Source of the DNA: Pseudomonas baetica | GTDB lineage: Bacteria; Pseudomonadota; Gammaproteobacteria; Pseudomonadales; Pseudomonadaceae | NCBI RefSeq assembly: GCF_002813455.1 | Contig: NZ_PHHE01000001.1 | Location: forward strand, 4,212,001 to 4,276,000 | Direction: 5' to 3' | DNA: 64,000 bases | Shown: positions 36,028-45,735 of the stretch, piece after piece | How the letters are laid out: each line of letters opens with the position of its first letter | Numbering within the stretch: the stretch's first letter is position 1 | Translations under genes and position numbers: made by a program | The notes under the pieces: generated by a model | The model's input: only the letters and a program-made list of their open reading frames with translations | Databases searched by the model: none | What the model was told of the DNA's origin: nothing

Positions 36028-37203
36028 TTAATTATCGGTAAGGCTCAGGTACAACGAACGTAGCGTCTGTACGCGGTTGCGTCCCTGATTCTTGGCACCG
36101 TACAGCGCCTGGTCGGCTTCCGAGAGCAGGCGTGACAGGTCATGACCGGATTCGCGGGTGGTCACCACGCCGATACTGACACTAAGCAATCCAGGCTCAA
36201 GAATCGGCAATTGCGAGAACGAACGACGGATCCGTTCGGCAATTTCCAGTGCAGTCTGTTCATCGCAATCGTTGAGCAAACAAGCAAACTCCTCACCGCC
36301 GACCCGCCCGCAAACATCTTCATTGCGCAGGCTCTCGACCATGATCCGGCCAAACGCAATCAACGCCTGATCCCCAACGGGATGGCCATAGGTGTCATTC
36401 AGACGCTTGAAGTTATCCAGATCGCACAGCAACAATGCTGCCGGTTCCCCGTATTGCTGACTTTCGGCAAGCAACTGCCCGGCGTTCATCATGAACGCGC
36501 GACGATTGCCAATGCCCGTCAGCGGATCGCTGAACGCCGCCGCTTTGAGCTTGAGCTCTGCACGCTCTTTGACCATCGCCAGCGTGATGTAGGCGATGCC
36601 GATGACATACAGCATCGACTCGAACAGCATGAACGAGAAAAACGGCACGCCCTCGCCACTGCCCAGCAGCGCTTTTGTCACCGGCAGCCCTTCATCGGTC
36701 GCACTGCGAACGGCGTAGAACACAGTGTGCAAAACGGTCAGCACCAGTGCCGGCATAAACGCGACGTCCAGAGTGTGGCGGCTGCGCCAGAGCTCCAGCG
36801 TTGTCAGCACGCCGTAACTGAATGCCAGCAAGGAGTAGATTAAAACCCGATTTGGCATCGACTCGTAGAAGGCGGGAATCAGGCACAAGGTCAGCCAGGC
36901 GAACGCCCCCGCCAGAGTGCCGGACACAGAAGGCTTGCGCCCGACCAGCGTGCGCATGGCCGTCCAGTTCATCGCTGCACTGAGCAATAGAACAACATTG
37001 CCGAACACAATGGGAACGAAGTCGACGTCTCGATCACGCCAACTGACCAATACCACACCCATGGCGCCCAGCAGCATCATGCTGCCGAGGTACGCCAGTG
37101 GCGGCTCGCGGGTTTCGCGATACCAGGCGTGCAGCGTCAACAGCCCCATCAAAAACAAGACGAAGACCGAAACGACCAGCAAGGTCGGGATATGCAGGGC
37201 CAT
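36028..37203 (-). CDS. Membrane diguanylate cyclase (GGEEF)
   Basis: 391 residues from the ATG at 37203. About seven membrane helices occupy residues 1-215, followed by a GGDEF domain starting DPLTGIGNRRAF. The active site is GGEEF, and an inhibitory I-site RNED sits five residues before it, so the enzyme should make cyclic di-GMP and be product-inhibited. The sensory part is a plain multi-helix region with no known input domain name. It stands alone. Confidence 0.92.
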   Translation of the reverse strand: MALHIPTLLVVSVFVLFLMGLLTLHAWYRETREPPLAYLGSMMLLGAMGVVLVSWRDRDVDFVPIVFGNVVLLLSAAMNWTAMRTLVGRKPSVSGTLAGAFAWLTLCLIPAFYESMPNRVLIYSLLAFSYGVLTTLELWRSRHTLDVAFMPALVLTVLHTVFYAVRSATDEGLPVTKALLGSGEGVPFFSFMLFESMLYVIGIAYITLAMVKERAELKLKAAAFSDPLTGIGNRRAFMMNAGQLLAESQQYGEPAALLLCDLDNFKRLNDTYGHPVGDQALIAFGRIMVESLRNEDVCGRVGGEEFACLLNDCDEQTALEIAERIRRSFSQLPILEPGLLSVSIGVVTTRESGHDLSRLLSEADQALYGAKNQGRNRVQTLRSLYLSLTDN

Positions 37204-37537
37204 TCCATGGATTCCCGTGAGGCTCAATACCGGAATCCGGCCGGGGTCGGGGATGCGGGTAAAAACAGAGGGGTGCTTATAAGGCGGGATTTAGCACTGT
37301 GGGGGTTGGGTTTGGCAAGTGTTGGGCAGATGTCTCTGAAAAGCTAAAGGTCATCCAGACTGACTTTGACGCGTTGCGGGGACGCCGGTCGCTCCCTGAC
37401 CATCCTTTCAATCGCAATCGCAGATTCATCGTGCCGAGGCTTTTGCCTTGTAACATTAGAAGCAGAGTTGTCTCTTTGTGGTAGACGATGGTTACGAAAG
37501 GCGATGGAAAGTACCTCTGGTATTCTCACAGGCATTA

Positions 37538-37563
37538 AAAAGCCGGCTTGTGGCCGGCTTCTC
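37538..37563 (-). terminator. Rho-independent terminator, minus-strand direction
   Basis: Read on the minus strand: GAAGCCGGCC, loop ACA, AGCCGGCTTTTTAA. GC-rich stem then a T-run. It would end transcripts coming from the repressor at 37873. Confidence 0.7.
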
Positions 37564-37810
37564 GGGGACTGGCTTGGTTTATTTTTGGTAAACCGCGTCA
37601 GCCTTCAAAATGTACACCCGGATCTGCGTCCGGCTGTGGGACTTGGTAGACGTTGGTCTGCCGCGTCGGGCGTCATCTGAGCCGCGGGAGCGGGTCGATG
37701 CGCGAATGTGGGGCGCAGGATACTGAGTTTTGCTTTGGATTCCCAGTGGGAAGTGCGGGTTAGAGCGACCGCAGCAGTAGAAATCGGGGATTTGTACTGT
37801 TTTTCAGGGC

Positions 37811-37840
37811 CTCTTCGCGGGCAAGCCCGCTCCCACAGGG
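37811..37840. repeat. Single REP (family A variant)
   Basis: One copy, CTTCGCGGGCAAGCCCGCTC followed by CCACAGGG. Unlike the others it has no inverted partner nearby. Confidence 0.8.
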
Positions 37841-37872
37841 TTCTGTGTGAATTTAGAGTCAGTCAAACCAGG

Positions 37873-38619
37873 TCAGAGAAACGGCACTACCGGCCGTCTC
37901 TTGCTCAGCGTCGACCACCAGAACACCCAACCCAATATATGAATCCTCTGCTCTTCTATCTGCGCGGGGCGGAAGACCTCGTCCGGGTATTCGGCGCTGT
38001 TGTGGCTGCGCAGTCGCAAGCCGTTGCCGGGCATGCGGTGCAGGTATTTGATGCGCAGCATGCCGTCGTGTTCGATGGCGTAGATTTCGCCGTCGACGAC
38101 CTGGGTCAGGCTGCGGTCGATAGCGACGATCGAGCCGTCGTCGATGCGGTCGGCCATGCTGTTGCCGATCATGTGCGCGCAAATGGCGTCGCTGGGGCGG
38201 ATTTCCAGTTGATCGAGCTGTGCGCGCAGCAGGCGAATGGACAGGTCCGGGTCCTGGATGACGTGGGTTTTGTCAGAGCCGTTGGTCAGTGGCGTTTCCT
38301 TGAAGAACGCCAGGTTGATGTCGTTGGGGTCAATGACGGTGTAGACGCCGCGGATGGATTGGGCATCAAATGTATCGCCGTTGCTGGCAGGCATTTGCAG
38401 GCGCGGGGACTCTTTCGTGCCTTCGCCGGTTTTCAACCATTCGCTGTTGACGGACAACAGGCGTGAGACTTCTTCCATGCGATACGCCGGGACGCCACGG
38501 GTGTACCAGTTGTGGATATTTTGGGCTTCCGTGCCCCAGAACTTTGCGAAACCGGTGGTGGTGATGTTCGCTGCTTCCAGGAGTGCCTTGAATCGTGGAC
38601 CGCTAGTGTTCTTTCTCAT
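37873..38619 (-). CDS. S24/LexA-like phage-type repressor
   Basis: 248 residues from the ATG at 38619 (MRKNTSGPRFKALLEAAN). The N-terminal helix-turn-helix (about 8-65) contains FAKFWGTEAQNIHNWYTRG, and the C-terminal S24 fold has the nucleophile Ser in IGNSM and general-base Lys in LRIKYLHRM. No Ala-Gly or Cys-Gly cleavage pair is evident at the usual distance before the Ser. No phage genes or matching cro/excisionase gene are beside it. It resembles PrtR-type regulators of pyocins; targets are unknown. Confidence 0.85.
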   Translation of the reverse strand: MRKNTSGPRFKALLEAANITTTGFAKFWGTEAQNIHNWYTRGVPAYRMEEVSRLLSVNSEWLKTGEGTKESPRLQMPASNGDTFDAQSIRGVYTVIDPNDINLAFFKETPLTNGSDKTHVIQDPDLSIRLLRAQLDQLEIRPSDAICAHMIGNSMADRIDDGSIVAIDRSLTQVVDGEIYAIEHDGMLRIKYLHRMPGNGLRLRSHNSAEYPDEVFRPAQIEEQRIHILGWVFWWSTLSKRRPVVPFL

Positions 38620-38785
38620 AAACACGGAGTCTACGGCCGCGCTAGAGCGGTTTGAATAAACCGGGCGTTCAAAAAAAGCCTGAATTTTGCGACGGGATGT
38701 AAGACGCACTTGTGGGAAATTACACGCCTTAAAACTTTTCTGTAATCCGCCATAAACGCATTGTTTAATGCGCGCGGAGAAGTCG

Positions 38786-38817
38786 AAAAAAAACCCGGAA
38801 AAACCGGGTTTTTTTCA
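38786..38817 (-). terminator. Rho-independent terminator of ppa
   Basis: AAAACCCGG, loop AAAAA, CCGGGTTTTTTT on the plus strand, and a T-run is present on both strands. It begins 18 bp after the ppa stop. Confidence 0.9.
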
Positions 38818-38834
38818 AGCGTTACGTCGCAGGC

Positions 38835-39362
38835 TTAGCCTTTGTAGGCAGCAACCGACTTGGTGATCGCATCGCGAGCGGCGTCTGCACCGGCCCAGCC
38901 TTCGATCTTGACCCATTTGCCTTTTTCGAGATCTTTGTAGTTCGCGAAGAAGTGCTCGATCTGCTGGATCAGCAGTGGCGGCAGGTCGGTGTATTCCTTC
39001 ACATCGACGTACAGCTGGGACAGCTTGTCGTGTGGCACTGCGATGACTTTGGCATCGCCGCCGCCGTCGTCGGTCATGTTCAGGACGCCGACTGGACGCG
39101 CGCGGATCACCGAGCCTGGTGCAACCGGGTAAGGGGTCACAACCAGCACGTCGAGGGGGTCACCGTCGTCAGCCAGGGTGTTCGGGATGAAACCGTAGTT
39201 GGCCGGGTAGAACATTGGGGTGGCCATGAAACGGTCAACGAACAGGCAATCGCTGTCTTTGTCGATTTCGTATTTGATCGGCGCGTGGTTGGCCGGGATC
39301 TCGATCGCGACGTAGATGTCGTTCGGCAGGTCTTTGCCAGCCGGAATCTTGCTGTAGCTCAT
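38835..39362 (-). CDS. ppa: Inorganic pyrophosphatase
   Basis: 175 residues from the ATG at 39362 ([18 protein letters not shown]). Upstream in-frame codons belong to the leader. [22 protein letters not shown] and DGDPLDVLV are the family I metal and pyrophosphate-binding segments. It hydrolyses pyrophosphate to drive biosynthesis. It is monocistronic with a strong terminator. Confidence 0.98.
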   Translation of the reverse strand: MSYSKIPAGKDLPNDIYVAIEIPANHAPIKYEIDKDSDCLFVDRFMATPMFYPANYGFIPNTLADDGDPLDVLVVTPYPVAPGSVIRARPVGVLNMTDDGGGDAKVIAVPHDKLSQLYVDVKEYTDLPPLLIQQIEHFFANYKDLEKGKWVKIEGWAGADAARDAITKSVAAYKG

Positions 39363-39474
39363 TGGGCGTTGCCCCCGTAGTTGACCAAAAACACTTGGCC
39401 GGATTGACCAAAAAGTGGCGGCGATTATAGGCATATTCTGCCGCGTACGCCATGTACTGAGCGTCGTGCTGCGC

Positions 39475-40287
39475 TTAGTCGTGAGCCTGATAGACCGGGT
39501 CTGTGGCCTGAAGTTGCCGCAACCTGCCCAATGGATCCTGCCGGTAGAAACGCTTGAGTTGCAAGTAGACCTGTGGATAAGCCTCGTGCAGCAGATCCGG
39601 GGCGCTGAAGAAGTACTCGCTGGTGACGGCGAAGAACTCCGCCGGGTTTTCGGCGGCGTAGGGGTCGATGGCGGTTTCAGCGTCTGGGTCGCGGTCGAGT
39701 TGCTGATTGAGGTGGTCGTAGGCCTTCTGCATCACTTCGGCCCAGTCGCTGACGCGCATATCGGTGTGCAGCGGCGGCAGGCCATTGGCGTCGCCGTTGA
39801 GCATGTCGAGTTTGTGCGCCAGTTCGTGGATCACCAGGTTGTAGCCTTCCCAGCCACCACTGGCCATCACGCCCGGCCAGGCGAGGATGACCGGCCCTTG
39901 TTGCCAGGCTTCGCCACTGTGTTCACCGTCCCACTCGTGTTCGACACCGCTGGCGTCGCGATGGCGCTGCGGGCTGAGGAAGTCGTCGGGGTAGAGAACG
40001 ATCTCGTGAAAACCCTGATACCAGTTCAAGTCGCCCAAATGCAGAAGCGGCAATTGCGCCTGGGCGGCGAGCAGCAGGCGTTGCTCCTGGTGCAGTTCGA
40101 CGCCGGGCAGGGCGGTCAGGTGTTTGTCTTCCAGAAATAGAACGCAGGCTTCGCGCAACCATTGGTCTTCGGCGACCGTGATGCCGTCGAGGAAGCTCAG
40201 GTGATGGCGCACCCGTTGCCAAAGGTCGTCGGCAATCGGGTGCTTTGCCAGAATGCGCCGGCGTCGCCAGGCGCTCAGCGACCACAT
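39475..40287 (-). CDS. mtfA: MtfA-type (M90) zinc peptidase
   Basis: 270 residues. HELAHKLD gives the HExxH zinc site, preceded by NLVI, and the C-terminal [14 protein letters not shown] stretch supplies the third Glu typical of M90. In E. coli MtfA binds Mlc and affects glucose PTS control, though here that partner is not visible. No signal peptide, so cytoplasmic. It is 4 bp downstream of the DedA gene and probably co-transcribed with it. Confidence 0.92.
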   Translation of the reverse strand: MWSLSAWRRRRILAKHPIADDLWQRVRHHLSFLDGITVAEDQWLREACVLFLEDKHLTALPGVELHQEQRLLLAAQAQLPLLHLGDLNWYQGFHEIVLYPDDFLSPQRHRDASGVEHEWDGEHSGEAWQQGPVILAWPGVMASGGWEGYNLVIHELAHKLDMLNGDANGLPPLHTDMRVSDWAEVMQKAYDHLNQQLDRDPDAETAIDPYAAENPAEFFAVTSEYFFSAPDLLHEAYPQVYLQLKRFYRQDPLGRLRQLQATDPVYQAHD

Positions 40288-40291
40288 CGGC

Positions 40292-40942
40292 TTAGCGCGA
40301 TTGCGCTTTGGCGCCGCCGAAACGGCTGCGAACCACGCCGAGGATCATTGGCACCAGCGACAGTAGAATGATCGCTACTACCAGCAACGACAGGTTCTTC
40401 TTGATGAACGGCACGTTGCCGAAGAAATAACCCAGTGTCACCAGGCCGCCAACCCAGAGGATGGTGCCCAATACGCTGAAACCGAAGAAGCGCGGATACG
40501 GCATCTTCGCCACGCCAGCGACGAACGGCGCGAAGGTACGGATGATTGGCAGGAAACGCGCCAGCGTCACGGTCTTGCCGCCGTGCTTGTCATAGAAATC
40601 GTGGGTTTTTTGCAGGTAATCGCGACGGAAGATTTTCGAGTTCGGATTGCTGAACAGTTTTTCCCCGGCCGTTCGTCCGATCACGTAGTTGGTGCTGTCG
40701 CCCAGGATTGCCGCGAGCATCAGCAGACCGCCGAGCAGCACCGGGTCCATGCCGCCGCCAGCCGCAACGGCGCCGGCAATGAACAGCAGCGAATCACCCG
40801 GCAGGAACGGCATCACTACGAGACCGGTCTCGCAGAAGATCACCAGAAACAGGATGGCGTAGATCCACGGCCCGTAGTTGTTCACCAGCAAATCGAGGTA
40901 GACATCGAGATGCAGGATAAGGTCGAGCGGGTTGAAATCCAT
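40292..40942 (-). CDS. DedA family membrane protein
   Basis: 216 residues. Five or so membrane segments, with ETGLVVMPFLPGDSLLF near the N-terminus and the VTLARFLPIIRTFAPFVAG stretch, which holds the conserved Arg residues of DedA/VTT proteins. These act as undecaprenyl-phosphate or phospholipid flippases in the inner membrane. No PAP2 domain, in contrast with the fusion at 60704. Same-strand with mtfA. Confidence 0.93.
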   Translation of the reverse strand: MDFNPLDLILHLDVYLDLLVNNYGPWIYAILFLVIFCETGLVVMPFLPGDSLLFIAGAVAAGGGMDPVLLGGLLMLAAILGDSTNYVIGRTAGEKLFSNPNSKIFRRDYLQKTHDFYDKHGGKTVTLARFLPIIRTFAPFVAGVAKMPYPRFFGFSVLGTILWVGGLVTLGYFFGNVPFIKKNLSLLVVAIILLSLVPMILGVVRSRFGGAKAQSR

Positions 40943-41134
40943 GGGGGCACCTGTAGTGGCGGCCCGACTCGGCAGGCCTGTGCGGATGACTTCGTGTAAG
41001 CCTACAAGCAGGTGTAGTTTTTCTTACAAGCCGGAAAGCTCGGGATTATACGGTCTGAATGATGAAAAGCGCGTTGGTTTTGTAGCGGGGGATGTCGGGG
41101 TGTGAACAATTGTCAGGTATACCGGGAGGGGGAT

Positions 41135-41212
41135 AAAAGATCGCAGCCTTCGGCAGCGCCTACACTTGGAATACGTTCCCCTGTAGGCGCTGCCGGAGGC
41201 TGCGATCTTTTC
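41135..41212. repeat. REP pair (family B)
   Basis: Inverted family-B copies with matching changes in both arms (GCAGCGCCTACA and TGTAGGCGCTGC), so pairing has been kept by compensatory change. It lies just past the GNAT stop. Confidence 0.9.
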
Positions 41213-41215
41213 GAT

Positions 41216-41677
41216 TCAAAGCTCTTCGCTGATCGGCAGCACGTAGTTCTTGAATTCGGTGTCTTCCTTGAATCCGATGGATTCATAGGTTTTTTGCGCG
41301 ACTTCGTTGTTGCTGCTGGTGGACACGCGCATACGTACGGCCTGGGTTTCCTTGGCCATTTTCTTCGCGGTGCGGATCAGGTTGTCGGCAACCAGTTGGC
41401 GGCGGGCGTCTTCGGCGACGTAGATGTCGTTGAGGATCCACACGCGTTTGAGTGACAGCGAGGAGAAGCTTGGATACAGCTGGCAGAAACCCATCAGTTT
41501 CCTGTCGTCATCATCGGCCAGGGCCAGATAGATCACCGACTCCTTGCGGCGCAGGCGTTTTTCGAGGAACGCGCGGGAGGAGTCCGGGTAAGGCAGGGAA
41601 CCGTAGAACTCGCGATACTTGACGAACAACGGGGTCAACAAATCCAGATGTTCGAGGGTCGCTTGAATAATCCGCAT
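41216..41677 (-). CDS. GNAT family N-acetyltransferase
   Basis: 153 residues from the ATG at 41677 (MRIIQATLEHLDLLTPLF). ILNDIYVAEDARRQLVADNLIRTA is the acetyl-CoA-binding motif A region (a divergent form of Q/RxxGxG/A), and NNEVAQKTYESIGF is motif B. It lies downstream of the eut genes on the same strand, as in P. aeruginosa (from memory). The substrate is unknown. Confidence 0.88.
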   Translation of the reverse strand: MRIIQATLEHLDLLTPLFVKYREFYGSLPYPDSSRAFLEKRLRRKESVIYLALADDDDRKLMGFCQLYPSFSSLSLKRVWILNDIYVAEDARRQLVADNLIRTAKKMAKETQAVRMRVSTSSNNEVAQKTYESIGFKEDTEFKNYVLPISEEL

Positions 41678-41792
41678 GATAGGTCTCGTCTTCAAGTGGC
41701 TGTCTTCAACTGCTCTGACGGCGATGGGAAACCCTGGCGGCCGTGCATCGATCCTGCCTGAAAGCAGCGCAGAAACGCAATGCGGAATCGGT

Positions 41793-42626
41793 TCAGGTTG
41801 GGGGCGGAGCGAGTAGGAAGTTTCCCTTCATGTCCGCCTCTGCGTCCGACTCCAGTGTCTGAACCTGTGCTTCGTCCTTCAGATTGACCCCCGACAGCTG
41901 CCGCCGGCAGGCTTCGCGCATCAGATACAGCAAGCGATGCGCCGCCATGCCGTAGCTCAAGCCCTCAAGCCGCACGTTGGAAATGCAATTGCGGTAGGCA
42001 TCGGTCAGTCCGACTTTTGGATTGTAGGTGAAATACAAACCCAGGCTGTCCGGCGAGCTGAGGCCCGGGCGCTCGCCGATCAGCATCACGACCATCTTTG
42101 CGCCGAGCAGTTGGCCGACTTCATCGCCGACGGCGACCCGGCCCTGTTCCACCAGAATGATGGGCGCAATGGACCAGCCGTCAGCGCTCATCTGCTCTTG
42201 CAGCCGAGTGAGAAACGGCAATGTGTGGCGATGTACCGCCAGTGCCGACAAACCATCTGCCACGACAATCGCCAGATCGACACCACCCGGATGCGCCGCC
42301 GCGTAGTCACGCAGGCTCTGTGCCGAATCTTCACTCAACTTGCGCCCCAGATCCGGACGTTGCAGGTAGCTGTTGCGATCCGTCGCCGCGCTGTGCAGAG
42401 GCAGGCTTTCGCGCCCACGTTCAGCGAGTTGCGCACCGAGCCCGGCATGGTCGAACGGCAAATGCACGGCATCCCGCGCCTGCGCGTGGGCGAACTGGAA
42501 ATCCAGTTGCGCGCGGGTTGGCAGGCTGGTGCCGGTACGGCCAAGAGCGATCCGCGCCGGGGTCAGGCGACGCAGTTCCAGCCATGGGTTTTGCGGGTCG
42601 ACGGGTGGTTTTTCCATAAGACTCAT
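41793..42626 (-). CDS. eutC: Ethanolamine ammonia-lyase small subunit
   Basis: 277 residues, normal length. [32 protein letters not shown] contributes to the cobalamin-binding region, and [25 protein letters not shown] is the C-terminal signature. With EutB it splits ethanolamine into acetaldehyde and ammonia using adenosylcobalamin. Its start overlaps the eutB stop as ATGA. It is the last gene of exaC-eat-eutB-eutC. Confidence 0.96.
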   Translation of the reverse strand: MSLMEKPPVDPQNPWLELRRLTPARIALGRTGTSLPTRAQLDFQFAHAQARDAVHLPFDHAGLGAQLAERGRESLPLHSAATDRNSYLQRPDLGRKLSEDSAQSLRDYAAAHPGGVDLAIVVADGLSALAVHRHTLPFLTRLQEQMSADGWSIAPIILVEQGRVAVGDEVGQLLGAKMVVMLIGERPGLSSPDSLGLYFTYNPKVGLTDAYRNCISNVRLEGLSYGMAAHRLLYLMREACRRQLSGVNLKDEAQVQTLESDAEADMKGNFLLAPPPT

Positions 42627-44017
42627 CCCAGTTGCGCCAAAGCCTGGCGAAAGGCCGGCGGCAGGTTATTGCCAAAATGCACCTTGCCGTCCGCCTGAGT
42701 GAAGATGCCCATACGGGCCAGCCACTGTTCGAATTCCGGGGCCGGTTTCAGGCCCAGGGTCTGCCGGGCGTAGAGCGCGTCATGGAACGAGGTGGTCTGG
42801 TAGTTGAGCATGATGTCGTCGGAGCCGGGGATGCCCATGATGAAGTTGATCCCGGCCACACCCAGGAGGGTCAGCAGGGTGTCCATATCGTCCTGGTCGG
42901 CTTCGGCGTGGTTGGTGTAGCAGATGTCGCAGCCCATCGGCACACCGAGTAACTTGCCGCAGAAGTGGTCTTCGAGTCCGGCGCGAATGATCTGTTTGCC
43001 GTTATAGAGGTATTCCGGGCCGATAAATCCTACGACGGTGTTCACCAGGAATGGCTTGAAATGTCGTGCCACGGCGTAGGCCCTTGTCTCGCAAGTCTGC
43101 TGATCGACACCGTGGTGGGCGTTGGCTGACAAGGCGCTGCCCTGACCGGTTTCGAAATACATCAGATTTTGCCCGAGGGTGCCGCGATTCAGGCTCAACC
43201 CGGCGTCATAGCCTTCCTGTAAAACATTCAGGTTGATGCCGAAACTGGCGTTGGCCGCTTCGGTGCCAGCAATCGACTGGAACACCAGGTCCAGCGGCAC
43301 GCCGCGGTTGATCGCTTCGATGGAAGTGGTGACGTGGGTCAGCACGCAGGCCTGGGTCGGAATGTCGTAGCGCTGGATGATCGCATCGAGCATTTCCAGC
43401 ATCGCGCAGATCGAGGCGATGCTGTCAGTGGCCGGGTTGATGCCGATCATCGCGTCGCCGTTGCCGTACAACAGGCCGTCGAGAATGCTCGCGGCGATGC
43501 CGGAGGGCTCGTCGGTCGGGTGATTGGGTTGCAACCGCGTCGACAGGCGCCCGCGCAGGCCGAGGGTGCAGCGGAACTTCGTCACAACGCGGATTTTCTG
43601 TGCGACCAGCACCAGATCCTGTACGCGCATGATCTTCGACACGGCGGCGACCATTTCCGGGGTCAGGCCGGGGGCGAGGGCGCGCAGGCTGGTTTCATCG
43701 GCGGCGTCGCTGAGCAGCCAGTCGCGGAAACCGCCGATCGTGAGATGGCTGACCACGGCGAAGGCTTGTTTGTCGTGAGTGTCGATGATCAGGCGGGTGA
43801 CTTCATCGGACTCGTAAGGAATCAGCGTTTCTTGCAGGAAATGCGTGAGCGGGATGTCGGCCAGCGCCATTTGCGCCGCTACGCGCTCGCCGTCATTGAG
43901 CGCGGCCACCCCGGCGAGGAAATCCCCGGAGCGCGCCGGGCTGGCCTTGGCCATGACGTCCTTGAGGCTGTCGAAGCGATAGGTCTGGGCGCCGACCGTG
44001 TGAGCGAAACTCGCCAT
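42623..44017 (-). CDS. eutB: Ethanolamine ammonia-lyase large subunit
   Basis: 464 residues from the ATG at 44017 ([18 protein letters not shown]). An upstream extension to 44107 overlaps the eat C-terminus and is rejected. [36 protein letters not shown] and the [20 protein letters not shown] stretch are EutB features. It holds the ethanolamine site. No carboxysome-like eut shell genes are present, so this is the short aerobic pseudomonad pathway. Confidence 0.97.
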   Translation of the reverse strand: MASFAHTVGAQTYRFDSLKDVMAKASPARSGDFLAGVAALNDGERVAAQMALADIPLTHFLQETLIPYESDEVTRLIIDTHDKQAFAVVSHLTIGGFRDWLLSDAADETSLRALAPGLTPEMVAAVSKIMRVQDLVLVAQKIRVVTKFRCTLGLRGRLSTRLQPNHPTDEPSGIAASILDGLLYGNGDAMIGINPATDSIASICAMLEMLDAIIQRYDIPTQACVLTHVTTSIEAINRGVPLDLVFQSIAGTEAANASFGINLNVLQEGYDAGLSLNRGTLGQNLMYFETGQGSALSANAHHGVDQQTCETRAYAVARHFKPFLVNTVVGFIGPEYLYNGKQIIRAGLEDHFCGKLLGVPMGCDICYTNHAEADQDDMDTLLTLLGVAGINFIMGIPGSDDIMLNYQTTSFHDALYARQTLGLKPAPEFEQWLARMGIFTQADGKVHFGNNLPPAFRQALAQLG

Positions 44018-44069
44018 ACAGAATTCTCCGTGACGGCGCAGGCCAGGCCCGCGCCGTGGTTTTCGACCG

Positions 44070-45533
44070 TCAGTGCAGGGCTTCTTCAGCTTTCTGAATC
44101 GCCGCAAATTCTTCTTCCGGCGTACCTGCTACCAAGTGATGTCGACTGTAGAAAGCAAAGTAAGCAATTAACACTCCATAGATGATAGCGGCGCCGATCA
44201 CGACCCGCGGATCGACCAGGAATCCCGCAATCACGGCGATGCAGGCCAATACCAGCGCAACACCCGAAGTGAAGATGCCGCCGGGCGTACGGTACGGACG
44301 ATCCATTTTGGGGCGACGAATGCGCAGGGTGATGTGCGCGGCCATCATCAGCACGTAGGAAATGGTCGCGCCAAACACCGCCACCAGAATCAGCAAATCG
44401 CCCTGGCCAGTCAGTGACAGCCCGAAACCGATGATCCCCGGAATCACCAACGCGAGCACCGGTGCCTTGCTTTTGTTGGTCTCGGACAATTTGCGCGGCA
44501 GGTAGCCTGCGCGGGACAAGGCGAAAATCTGCCGCGAATAGGCGTAGATGATCGAGAAGAAACTGGCGATCAGCCCGGCCAGACCCACGAGATTGACGAA
44601 ACCGCTCATCCAGGTCGAGCCGCCGTAGGCTTTGCTCAATGCTTCAACCAGTGGGTTGCCCGACGTCAGCAGCGAGTTGGCACCGGCGCCGCCCGGCCCG
44701 ACGATCAAAATCAGCAGGGCAAACGCCAGCAGTACCAGCATGGCGCCGATGAGCCCGCGTGGCAGGTCGCGCTTGGGGTTTTTGGTTTCTTCGGCGGCCA
44801 GCGGCACACCTTCCACAGCGAGGAAGAACCAGATCGCGTAAGGAATAGCCGCCCACACGCCAACGTAGCCGAACGGCAGGAAAGGGCTGGCGCCGGTAGC
44901 GCTGGTCACAGGGATGTCGAGCAGATTGGCGACGTCAAAGTGCGGCACCATGGCCACCAGAAATACACCGAGCGCCAGAGCGGCGATGGCCGTGATGACG
45001 AACATCAGCTTCAACGCTTCGCCAACCCCGAAGATATGGATGGCGATAAAAATGATGTAGAACGCCAGATAAATCATCCAGCCGCCGACGCCAAACAACG
45101 ATTCGCAATAAGCGCCGATGAACACGGCAATCGCGGCCGGGGCGATGGCGTATTCGATGAGGATCGCGGTACCGGTCAGGAAGCCGCCCCAAGGGCCGAA
45201 GGCACTCCGTGCAAATCCATAACCGCCACCGGCCGTGGGAATCATCGAGGACAGTTCGGCCAGGGAAAAACACATGCACAAGTACATGGTGGCCATCAGC
45301 AGTGTCGCGAGGAACATGCCGCCCCAACCGCCTTGCGCCAGGCCGAAGTTCCAGCCGGCATAATCGCCTGAGATCACATATGCGACACCGAGCCCGACCA
45401 GCAGAACCCAGCCCGCGGCACCTTTTTTCAATTCGCGTTGTTGGAAGTAGTCCGAGCCGACTTTTTCGAAGTCGACGGAAGAGCCGGACGCCGGAGCGCC
45501 AGCAGGAGATTCGCTAGGCATAGGGTTCACCAT
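44070..45533 (-). CDS. eat: Ethanolamine permease
   Basis: 487 residues; ATG at 45533 used, with a second in-frame ATG at 45521 equally possible. About twelve membrane helices of the APC superfamily, with AYVISGDYAGWNFGLAQGGWGG near the start, a hallmark of ethanolamine permeases. It brings in ethanolamine by proton symport for EutBC. A REP pair and 202 bp separate it from exaC. It is 52 bp before eutB. Confidence 0.94.
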   Translation of the reverse strand: MVNPMPSESPAGAPASGSSVDFEKVGSDYFQQRELKKGAAGWVLLVGLGVAYVISGDYAGWNFGLAQGGWGGMFLATLLMATMYLCMCFSLAELSSMIPTAGGGYGFARSAFGPWGGFLTGTAILIEYAIAPAAIAVFIGAYCESLFGVGGWMIYLAFYIIFIAIHIFGVGEALKLMFVITAIAALALGVFLVAMVPHFDVANLLDIPVTSATGASPFLPFGYVGVWAAIPYAIWFFLAVEGVPLAAEETKNPKRDLPRGLIGAMLVLLAFALLILIVGPGGAGANSLLTSGNPLVEALSKAYGGSTWMSGFVNLVGLAGLIASFFSIIYAYSRQIFALSRAGYLPRKLSETNKSKAPVLALVIPGIIGFGLSLTGQGDLLILVAVFGATISYVLMMAAHITLRIRRPKMDRPYRTPGGIFTSGVALVLACIAVIAGFLVDPRVVIGAAIIYGVLIAYFAFYSRHHLVAGTPEEEFAAIQKAEEALH

Positions 45534-45593
45534 TCTTATTGTTTTATTGGCCCGATTGTTCCGTCAGAAACCATGGGGTTGAAAGGCACACCG

Positions 45594-45690
45594 CTTTCGC
45601 GAGCAGGCTCGCTGCCACATTGGAGTTGTGTCGAGTCGAACATTGCAGGTGCACGCAATTCCTTGTGGGAGCGAGCCTGCTCGCGAAAGC
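45594..45690. repeat. REP pair (family A) between exaC and eat
   Basis: Inverted family-A copies with a 50-base centre. It lies inside the presumed operon and could lower expression of the genes after exaC. Confidence 0.9.
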
Positions 45691-45735
45691 TATCTGAGGG
45701 GCGATGCAGAAATGACTGCCTCGCCCCCCATCCGC

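Larger units (their letters stand above)
37228..37872. other. 645-bp stretch without a clear gene
   Basis: No ORF here has convincing protein features. On the minus strand a 24-codon open piece ending TNVYQVPQPDADPGVHFEG (stop at 37598-37600) has codon use like a real C-terminus but no start. A 63-codon minus-strand ORF at 37344-37535 has no RBS I can defend. The stretch also holds the hairpin at 37538 and a single REP at 37811. It may be what remains after loss of an accessory locus next to the orphan repressor. Confidence 0.5.

Noticed and set aside
37344..37535. A 63-codon minus-strand ORF after the hairpin at 37538
   Set aside because: No defensible RBS or family, and it starts directly after a terminator-like hairpin.
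37873..38619. A prophage marked by the S24 repressor
   Set aside because: No integrase, structural, lysis or replication gene is nearby. ppa and mtfA follow immediately.
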